DNA of 64,000 nucleotides from Pythium myriotylum (lineage: Eukaryota; Oomycota; Peronosporomycetes; Pythiales; Pythiaceae). Positions 32,416-40,541 of this stretch are shown in pieces; positions within the stretch are counted from its first letter, which is position 1, and every line of letters begins with the position of its first letter. The notes under the pieces were generated by a model. That model was not told the origin of the DNA and did no database searches. It worked only from the letters and a program-made list of their open reading frames with translations. Location: positions 1,178,001 to 1,242,000 of the forward strand of contig JALJCQ010000003.1 in the NCBI GenBank assembly GCA_023091665.1. The letters are read 5' to 3'. The position numbers and the translations under genes were made by a program.

Positions 32416-33622
32416 GTCCAGGGGTACACTCGCCCTAGCTCCAACCAGCAAACACGGCCTCCAACGCACTCTACAATCTTATACACACCACAAACACTCC
32501 CCAGACACACCCACATACTACCACAACCCGCCCCGCACTCCACACGCACAACAACAACAACCAAACTCGCCACACAAGAGCCACTCAACCAATCAACCAC
32601 ACCCACAGGCCACCATGCGCTCGCGTCCTCCCGTACACCCTCTCAGCCGCAGCTCTATCGCAACCACACAAAGACCACCACATAAACACATATACCCCCT
32701 CCACACACCACCGCGACCGTCGTTTCCCACGCTCAAATTCTGTCTCGTGTCAGACATTCTCTTCTTCGGACGTGAGCACGCTTCTGGGCAACACAACACG
32801 AGCCTGGACCGAAGGGCGTGATTTGTCGAGCGGAGAGTCATGGTATGATACAGAGAGACAGAGCCGTGTGCGTGCCAACGGTCGGTCGTCCGACTTGCAG
32901 CTCGAGGTCCTGCGGTTGCAGCTTGCAGCTTGCAGCTTGCATCTCACACTCCACACATAAAACTTGAGTCTACGCCAAATGAAGAAAAGGGACGCCCGGC
33001 ACCGTGACAGGCAGCATCGCTCGCTAGTTCTCCATCGCCAACAGCGTGATCCTACGCCGCCCTTCGGCGAGTAATTGGGACCTCGGTCGTTGGCTTGAAG
33101 TGCTCCGCTGAGATGAGCTGAGGTGAGCTGAGCTGTGCTGTGCCGTCGGCTGTGTCTGTCTGTCTGTCTGTTGCGTCTGCCTGTCTGCCTGTCTATCTGT
33201 CTGTTGCGTCTGTCTGTTGCGTCTGTCTGTTGCGTCTGTCTATCTGTCTGTTGCGTCTGTCTGTCTGTCTGTCTGTCTATCTGTCTGTTGCGTCTGTCTG
33301 TCTGTCTGTCTGTCTGTTGCGTCTGCCTGTGTGGTGTGGATGCGGCTGTGCGAGCTCACCCACGATCAAGATGGGGCGGTATTCCGTGATGTGGAAGTAG
33401 GTGGGTGATGTGGTGGCATGGAGCGAGAAGAAGCGGGACGCGGATGAGAGTAGAAGGTGTAACAACGGTAGGCGATGGACAGGCATGTGCGTTGGTCGCG
33501 TGTGATGTGTGGGCCCCGCGTGGAGCGGCGGAGTCGCGGGTGGTGTCGCGGATCGCGCGATGGAAGTGCGGTGAGGAGGCTAGGCATAGCGTGTGTAGTG
33601 GTGTCCAAAACGTATAGGCAGA

Positions 33623-33633
33623 TGCTCCGACCC

Positions 33634-33691
<58 letters not shown>

Positions 33692-33695
33692 AAGC
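33623..33695 (-). tRNA. tRNA-Phe (GAA), array copy 13
   Basis: Identical 73-nt gene. Unit 32416-33695 (1280 bp), T4 terminator at 33607-33610. Confidence 0.96.
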
Positions 33696-34430
33696 GTCCA
33701 GGGGTACACTCGCCCTAGCTCCAACGAGCAAACACGGCCTCCAACGCACTCTACAATCTTATACACACCACAAACACTCCCCAGACACACCCACATACTA
33801 CCACAACCCGCCCCGCACTCCACACGCACAACAACAACAACCAAACTCGCCACACAAGAGCCACTCAACCAATCAACCACACCCACAGGCCACCATGCGC
33901 TCGCGTCCTCCCGTACACCCTCTCAGCCGCAGCTCTATCGCAACCACACAAAGACCACCACATAAACACATATACCCCCTCCACACACCACCGCGACCGT
34001 CGTTTCCCACGCTCAAATTCTGTCTCGTGTCAGACATTCTCTTCTTCGGACGTGAGCACGCTTCTGGGCAACACAACACGAGCCTGGACCGAAGGGCGTG
34101 ATTTGTCGAGCGGAGAGTCATGGTATGATACAGAGAGACAGAGCCGTGTGCGTGCCAACGGTCGGTCGTCCGACTTGCAGCTCGAGGTCCTGCGGTTGCA
34201 GCTTGCAGCTTGCAGCTTGCATCTCACACTCCACACATAAAACTTGAGTCTACGCCAAATGAAGAAAAGGGACGCCCGGCACCGTGACAGGCAGCATCGC
34301 TCGCTAGTTCTCCATCGCCAACAGCGTGATCCTACGCCGCCCTTCGGCGAGTAATTGGGACCTCGGTCGTTGGCTTGAAGTGCTCCGCTGAGATGAGCTG
34401 AGGTGAGCTGAGCTGTGCTGTGCCGTCGGC

Positions 34431-34750
34431 TGTGTCTGTCTGTCTGTTGCGTCTGCCTGTCTGCCTGTCTATCTGTCTGTTGCGTCTGTCTGTTGCGTCT
34501 GTCTGTTGCGTCTGTCTATCTGTCTGTTGCGTCTGTCTGTCTGTCTGTCTGTCTATCTGTCTGTTGCGTCTGTCTGTCTGCCTGTCTATCTGTCTGTTGC
34601 GTCTGTCTGTTGCGTCTGTCTGTTGCGTCTGTCTATCTGTCTGTTGCGTCTGTCTGTCTGTCTGTCTGTCTATCTGTCTGTTGCGTCTGTCTATCTGTCT
34701 GTTGCGTCTGTCTGTCTGTCTGTCTATCTGTCTGTTGCGTCTGCCTGTGT
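34431..34750. repeat. Longest composite TCTG microsatellite of the array
   Basis: About 320 bp of TCTG runs with TTGCGTCTG and TCTATCTG blocks. An internal segment of the tract appears duplicated relative to other units (a second copy of the CTGCCTGTCTATCTG context near 34578), which makes this unit 1418 bp long. Confidence 0.85.
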
Positions 34751-35040
34751 GGTGTGGATGCGGCTGTGCGAGCTCACCCACGATCAAGATGGGGCGGTAT
34801 TCCGTGATGTGGAAGTAGGTGGGTGATGTGGTGGCATGGAGCGAGAAGAAGCGGGACGCGGATGAGAGTAGAAGGTGTAACAACGGTAGGCGATGGACAG
34901 GCATGTGCGTTGGTCGCGTGTGATGTGTGGGCCCCGCGTGGAGCGGCGGAGTCGCGGGTGGTGTCGCGGATCGCGCGATGGAAGTGCGGTGAGGAGGCTA
35001 GGCATAGCGTGTGTAGCGGTGTCCAAAACGTATAGGCAGA

Positions 35041-35051
35041 TGCTCCGACCC

Positions 35052-35109
<58 letters not shown>

Positions 35110-35113
35110 AAGC
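35041..35113 (-). tRNA. tRNA-Phe (GAA), array copy 14
   Basis: Identical 73-nt gene. Unit 33696-35113 (1418 bp, the longest), T4 terminator at 35025-35028. The downstream flank has a private G-to-C variant (GTGTAGCGG) shared only with the copy at 37605. Confidence 0.96.
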
Positions 35114-36320
35114 GTCCAGGGGTACACTCGCCCTAGCTCCAACGAGCAAACACGGCCTCCAACGCACTCTACAATCTTATACACACCACAAACACTCCCC
35201 AGACACACCCACATACTACCACAACCCGCCCCGCACTCCACACGCACAACAACAACAACCAAACTCGCCACACAAGAGCCACTCAACCAATCAACCACAC
35301 CCACAGGCCACCATGCGCTCGCGTCCTCCCGTACACCCTCTCAGCCGCAGCTCTATCGCAACCACACAAAGACCACCACATAAACACATATACCCCCTCC
35401 ACACACCACCGCGACCGTCGTTTCCCACGCTCAAATTCTGTCTCGTGTCAGACATTCTCTTCTTCGGACGTGAGCACGCTTCTGGGCAACACAACACGAG
35501 CCTGGACCGAAGGGCGTGATTTGTCGAGCGGAGAGTCATGGTATGATACAGAGAGACAGAGCCGTGTGCGTGCCAACGGTCGGTCGTCCGACTTGCAGCT
35601 CGAGGTCCTGCGGTTGCAGCTTGCAGCTTGCAGCTTGCATCTCACACTCCACACATAAAACTTGAGTCTACGCCAAATGAAGAAAAGGGACGCCCGGCAC
35701 CGTGACAGGCAGCATCGCTCGCTAGTTCTCCATCGCCAACAGCGTGATCCTACGCCGCCCTTCGGCGAGTAATTGGGACCTCGGTCGTTGGCTTGAAGTG
35801 CTCCGCTGAGATGAGCTGAGGTGAGCTGAGCTGTGCTGTGCCGTCGGCTGTGTCTGTCTGTCTGTTGCGTCTGCCTGTCTGCCTGTCTATCTGTCTGTTG
35901 CGTCTGTCTGTTGCGTCTGTCTGTTGCGTCTGTCTATCTGTCTGTTGCGTCTGTCTGTCTGTCTGTCTGTCTATCTGTCTGTTGCGTCTGTCTGTCTGTC
36001 TGTCTATCTGTCTGTTGCGTCTGCCTGTGTGGTGTGGATGCGGCTGTGCGAGCTCACCCACGATCAAGATGGGGCGGTATTCCGTGATGTGGAAGTAGGT
36101 GGGTGATGTGGTGGCATGGAGCGAGAAGAAGCGGGACGCGGATGAGAGTAGAAGGTGTAACAACGGTAGGCGATGGACAGGCATGTGCGTTGGTCGCGTG
36201 TGATGTGTGGGCCCCGCGTGGAGCGGCGGAGTCGCGGGTGGTGTCGCGGATCGCGCGATGGAAGTGCGGTGAGGAGGCTAGGCATAGCGTGTGTAGTGGT
36301 GTCCAAAACGTATAGGCAGA

Positions 36321-36331
36321 TGCTCCGACCC

Positions 36332-36389
<58 letters not shown>

Positions 36390-36393
36390 AAGC
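36321..36393 (-). tRNA. tRNA-Phe (GAA), array copy 15
   Basis: Identical 73-nt gene. Unit 35114-36393 (1280 bp), T4 terminator at 36305-36308. Confidence 0.96.
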
Positions 36394-37604
36394 GTCCAGG
36401 GGTACACTCGCCCTAGCTCCAACCAGCAAACACGGCCTCCAACGCACTCTACAATCTTATACACACCACAAACACTCCCCAGACACACCCACATACTACC
36501 ACAACCCGCCCCGCACTCCACACGCACAACAACAACAACCAAACTCGCCACACAAGAGCCACTCAACCAATCAACCACACCCACAGGCCACCATGCGCTC
36601 GCGTCCTCCCGTACACCCTCTCAGCCGCAGCTCTATCGCAACCACACAAAGACCACCACATAAACACATATACCCCCTCCACACACCACCGCGACCGTCG
36701 TTTCCCACGCTCAAATTCTGTCTCGTGTCAGACATTCTCTTCTTCGGACGTGAGCACGCTTCTGGGCAACACAACACGAGCCTGGACCGAAGGGCGTGAT
36801 TTGTCGAGCGGAGAGTCATGGTATGATACAGAGAGACAGAGCCGTGTGCGTGCCAACGGTCGGTCGTCCGACTTGCAGCTCGAGGTCCTGCGGTTGCAGC
36901 TTGCAGCTTGCAGCTTGCATCTCACACTCCACACATAAAACTTGAGTCTACGCCAAATGAAGAAAAGGGACGCCCGGCACCGTGACAGGCAGCATCGCTC
37001 GCTAGTTCTCCATCGCCAACAGCGTGATCCTACGCCGCCCTTCGGCGAGTAATTGGGACCTCGGTCGTTGGCTTGAAGTGCTCCGCTGAGATGAGCTGAG
37101 GTGAGCTGAGCTGTGCTGTGCCGTCGGCTGTGTCTGTCTGTCTGTCTGTTGCGTCTGCCTGTCTGCCTGTCTATCTGTCTGTTGCGTCTGTCTGTTGCGT
37201 CTGTCTGTTGCGTCTGTCTATCTGTCTGTTGCGTCTGTCTGTCTGTCTGTCTGTCTATCTGTCTGTTGCGTCTGTCTGTCTGTCTGTCTATCTGTCTGTT
37301 GCGTCTGCCTGTGTGGTGTGGATGCGGCTGTGCGAGCTCACCCACGATCAAGATGGGGCGGTATTCCGTGATGTGGAAGTAGGTGGGTGATGTGGTGGCA
37401 TGGAGCGAGAAGAAGCGGGACGCGGATGAGAGTAGAAGGTGTAACAACGGTAGGCGATGGACAGGCATGTGCGTTGGTCGCGTGTGATGTGTGGGCCCCG
37501 CGTGGAGCGGCGGAGTCGCGGGTGGTGTCGCGGATCGCGCGATGGAAGTGCGGTGAGGAGGCTAGGCATAGCGTGTGTAGCGGTGTCCAAAACGTATAGG
37601 CAGA

Positions 37605-37615
37605 TGCTCCGACCC

Positions 37616-37673
<58 letters not shown>

Positions 37674-37677
37674 AAGC
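37605..37677 (-). tRNA. tRNA-Phe (GAA), array copy 16 (last)
   Basis: Identical 73-nt gene. Unit 36394-37677 (1284 bp), T4 terminator at 37589-37592. It is the gene nearest the array edge and reads away from the unique DNA to its right. Confidence 0.96.
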
Positions 37678-38107
37678 GTCCAGGGGTACACTCGCCCTAG
37701 CTCCAACGAGCAAACACGGCCTCCAACGCACTCTACAATCTTATACACACCACAAACACTCCCCAGACACACCCACATACTACCACAACCCGCCCCGCAC
37801 TCCACACGCACAACAACAACAACCAAACTCGCCACACAAGAGCCACTCAACCAGCCAACAACTTCCTTGCCTGAGCCAGAGCGTCCCCCAACAGCTAGAG
37901 CACTGACCGTCTCTAGGCGCCCCAACCTCAAATGAACTGCACACCGACAAACACCTCAGGTTGCTCGCACCCACCTTTTATTTACTCCGTAGCTGCCCTA
38001 CTGTCCTCGTCCTTGGCAACTTCTGAAGTCCTTCACGTCACAGATACTCGCTCCTTCTGGCGGCCCTGTTGACCGCCCCTTCGAGACGAAACACCTGTGG
38101 ACTTTAA

Positions 38108-38121
38108 CCCTTTCGCAATCA
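38108..38121 (+). repeat. Terminal inverted repeat, left
   Basis: CCCTTTCGCAATCA, perfect inverted match to 39172-39185. TTAA lies immediately outside. Confidence 0.88.
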
Positions 38122-38123
38122 AC

Positions 38124-38140
38124 CGTGTAAATTTTACACG
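38124..38140. repeat. Palindrome CGTGTAAATTTTACACG, copy 1 (subterminal)
   Basis: A near-perfect palindrome 3 bp inside the left inverted repeat. It is also found at 38922-38937 and, in reverse-complement form, at 39100-39116. Confidence 0.85.
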
Positions 38141-38169
38141 TTCCGAGGGTTTCTCATAAGCCGGTATGT

Positions 38170-38958
38170 TTGAACCCCTCAGAACGTAGAGGTAGCAAGA
38201 ATTTGTCGGCGATTCCAACCGACGAATTTATAGTTTCTAAGACCGACACTCTGATGTGGCAAGTCGCCTCAACCGAAACCAAGTACTTGGCACGTTGCGC
38301 AATAGATGAAGTTGATCTGGAGGTCGATGAAGTTGTTGGCTGTGCTACCTCAGCGTCGACACGTAATGTGTATATCTCGGGAGTCATGCGCTTTGTGGTG
38401 TGGTTGTGAAGTAATCGTGAAGCTCGTCACAACCTGACAGAGGCGTTCGTCGCTGAGATGAGTACATCTGACGACGCCAACTCGTTCGCGCGAAGTTGGC
38501 TGCAGCGAAAGCCATTTGTGTCTCCAATACGCCTCGATGCACTCCAGCCAAACGAGTTCTGTCGTTTTCTCGTGCAGCAGAAACGGAGTGATGGGGCGTT
38601 ATACAGCAAATCCGTGATGGAGAACTTTCGATCAAGTTTAGTATACCTGTTCATACAGTCTAGCTGCCGACTAAGTGTGGAATTCTCGGTTCGGTTGACT
38701 ATCTTCTACAAGGGTTATAGGCGCAAAGTTGCCAAGTGCCGGCATGATACCGACGCAAAGATCTACGAAGGCAAGGAGCTGTTTTCCTTAGCATTGTATA
38801 GGAAGATCGCAAAGTCACTGCTACTTCAATCAACCAAGGATGCAATGTTCACTCGTTTGTTCCTCGTTCTCAGCTGGAACCTTATGTGTCGAGCAGCAAA
38901 ACGCCGACAAATTCTAGAGAAGTGTAAATTTTACACGTTTCACAAAACCCGTCATTGA
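38170..38958 (+). pseudogene. Broken tyrosine-recombinase (Crypton-like) fragment
   Basis: A single reading frame, interrupted by an in-frame TGA at 38407-38409, spans about 262 codons. The first part has STRNVYISGVMRFVVW, like the start of a tyrosine-recombinase core-binding domain. The second part ends with LFLVLSWNLMCRAA, similar to the block around the first catalytic arginine in Crypton-type recombinases of oomycetes as I recall that family. The frame stops 40 nt later within a palindrome, so the histidine, second arginine and nucleophilic tyrosine regions are missing. It is non-functional. The family call rests on motif resemblance only. Confidence 0.55.
38922..38937. repeat. Palindrome GTGTAAATTTTACACG, copy 2
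   Basis: It lies where the recombinase-like frame ends. With copy 3 it brackets an imperfect inverted repeat (TGAAGTTTCGCAAAAACC near 38956, and its partner near 39064-39082). Confidence 0.8.
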
Positions 38959-39099
38959 AGTTTCGCAAAAACCTTAATATAACCTCAAAACCTCTCAAGG
39001 TTAAATAACAATAACCTCGAAACTTATTTGCAATTTTGTGAGGTTTTATTACAAAAGGCGGTAGGTTTGCGGGAAACTTCACCTGTCGCAATTCCAGAA

Positions 39100-39116
39100 C
39101 GTGTAAAATTTACACG
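39100..39116. repeat. Palindrome CGTGTAAAATTTACACG, copy 3
   Basis: Reverse complement of copy 1, 56 bp inside the right inverted repeat. Confidence 0.85.
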
Positions 39117-39171
39117 ATCTGGAAATTTTGACTTGATTAAAGTATCCATACAATCCCTGTTTGCACGGAGG

Positions 39172-39185
39172 TGATTGCGAAAGGG
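39172..39185 (-). repeat. Terminal inverted repeat, right
   Basis: TGATTGCGAAAGGG, inverted match to 38108-38121, followed by TTAA. Confidence 0.88.
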
Positions 39186-39189
39186 TTAA

Positions 39190-39789
39190 CTTCTACGAGC
39201 CCTGATTGGCCCGGCAACGCTGTCACCCCGGTCCCAGGCTTCTTCTCTGGGTCAGGTTGGGCCGTTGCCGGCCCCGGTTTCCTACCGGCACCAAGGTTGC
39301 TCGTCCCTCTTGACCCTCACATATGGAACACATATCACTGGTTGACTAGGTGCGGGGGGTGCCCGCTCCGCGGGCACTTCAGTCTGCACATGCTGGGTTG
39401 GTGGGGTCCCCCGCGGTTGGTTCAGAGGGGGAGAGTGGCGCAGCGCAAGCGCTGCGGTTCTTTTCGGGTTGCCTTCGGCAACCCAGGATGGTGTTACCAC
39501 AAATCAGTACTCTATACTTTGGTCATATCAGCACAACACATTGCTGTTTGATGCTTCTTTCTGCCGAGCCATACCTTATAGTTCAGATCCCACTGCAGGT
39601 TCTTTATCTCTGCTTTCTTTCGCTAACATCAAACCAAGGCCATCAAAGAGGCTCTATGTTTTGTTGTTTATTTGTTTACGCTCCTACTTTGTCCTGCTGC
39701 TTGTCTTGCTTCTGTTGAAGCCGGAGCTTCTCCGCGTTCGCCTTCATGCCGGCTTTGATAGCTTTCTTTCCGCCTACACATGAAACTTA
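39190..39789. other. Non-coding stretch with three GC-rich hairpins
   Basis: No convincing gene. Perfect stem-loops lie at 39359-39377 (GTGCCCGC-TCC-GCGGGCAC), 39441-39454 (CAGCGC-AA-GCGCTG) and 39466-39484 (GGGTTGCC-TTC-GGCAACCC). The region at about 39430-39455 resembles a tRNA A-box context (GTGGCGCAGCG), but no matching B box was found. The rest is AT-richer DNA downstream of the gene that ends at 39790. Confidence 0.5.
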
Positions 39790-40116
39790 TTAAAACACGA
39801 TTATACAAACTCCACAAACAAATCCACACTCACGTCGCGCGAGCTGCTTCGCAGCGTACGCGCGCGGGACGTCGCTCCGCTTGTTGCGGTAGTGTGCGTG
39901 CGGCTGGCAGTCCTTGCACACAGGACCGCGCTGCCGCCATTGGGTCCTGCTGAACCCAGCGCACGGCAGCGCGCGCCAGCAGCACGCACACTCGCGGACC
40001 TTCTTGCGCGGGTCCGCCGCCGCCGCCGCCGCCGCCACCGCCACCGCCGCTGGCGAGAGGCTGCCGTGGCAGACCCGGCACTGGGCCCGAGAGAATGCGG
40101 GCGTGGTAGCTTCCAT
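39790..40116 (-). CDS. Small Cys-rich protein with Stc1-like zinc-binding motif
   Basis: A 108-residue protein; the start is the ATG at complement 40114-40116. Upstream in-frame codons continue open, but their sequence looks random, so this ATG is preferred; an unseen 5' exon is possible (TATCAG precedes it). Motifs in order: CRVC, a run of Ala residues encoded by GCC/GCG repeats, and then ECACCWRALPCAGFSRTQW followed by VCKDC. The spacing Cys-x2-Cys ... FSRTQW ... Cys-x2-Cys resembles the Stc1-type treble-clef domain, which in fission yeast links RNAi to chromatin. The function here is unknown. The end is Cys/Val-rich. It is divergent from TRAPPC10. Confidence 0.55.
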   Translation of the reverse strand: MEATTPAFSRAQCRVCHGSLSPAAVAVAAAAAAADPRKKVRECACCWRALPCAGFSRTQWRQRGPVCKDCQPHAHYRNKRSDVPRAYAAKQLARRECGFVCGVCIIVF

Positions 40117-40541
40117 GCCTGATACACAGAAACAGTCAGTGAGCCCTGTAGTCTCGAAACGTAGCCACCTCTTGGTCCTCACCTCTCCTCCGAGACTGTG
40201 TGTGACGTGGCCACTTCGGAATTTCACTGTTTCTGAGTTAATAGAGTCTGGTGCAAGAAACCCAATATATTGTGTGAATATGCATCTTTTTGTCCAATGA
40301 GACATGCGGATTCGCGTGACTATAGAAAAACCATCTGTTAAAAACTGTCCTAAAACAGTGGATTCCGGGCCCTTCCCGCAGCCAAACCCCCCCAAAAGTA
40401 CTCAGGTCCGCCGGCCTCGCGGGGCGACGCACGACCGTTCCACTTTTAGTATATAGATAGATGCCTCGGTACATTCTGAAGCACTGATTTTGGACATACT
40501 GTTATACCAGTAGAATATCCATTCCGCTCTCGAAGAACGAT
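40117..40541. promoter_or_regulatory. Divergent intergenic region (Stc1-like gene / TRAPPC10)
   Basis: 425 bp between two divergent start codons. No TATA or Inr motif stands out. It is more AT-rich than the flanking coding DNA and must hold both promoters. Confidence 0.4.

Larger units (their letters stand above)
29863..37853. repeat. tRNA-Phe array, block 3 (six units plus a truncated unit)
   Basis: Six complete units of 1280, 1273, 1280, 1418, 1280 and 1284 bp are followed by the first 176 bp of a seventh (37678-37853), where similarity stops within the CA-rich segment (CTCAACCA then diverging). This is the right-hand edge of the array. All units carry the GAGTCATGG marker. Units starting at 29863, 33696, 35114 and 37678 share AACGAGCAAAC, while the others have AACCAGCAAAC. 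Confidence 0.93.
38104..39189. mobile_element. Small DNA transposon with TTAA target sites (piggyBac/Kolobok-type ends)
   Basis: Two perfect 14-bp inverted repeats (CCCTTTCGCAATCA) at 38108-38121 and 39172-39185 are bounded on the outside by TTAA (38104-38107 and 39186-39189). That is the target duplication of piggyBac and Kolobok elements; the CCCTTT start is piggyBac-like. The 1078-bp body is too short for a piggyBac transposase and no DDD-type transposase frame is seen. It holds a broken tyrosine-recombinase-like frame and three copies of a palindrome. It is probably non-autonomous, moved by a transposase encoded elsewhere. Confidence 0.8.

Noticed and set aside
39430..39500. tRNA gene in the hairpin region
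   Set aside because: Only an A-box-like context; no B box and no cloverleaf.
40238..40395. Upstream coding extension of the Stc1-like gene
   Set aside because: Open frame but no recognisable sequence, and the Cys module starts shortly after the ATG at 40116; an unseen exon remains possible.
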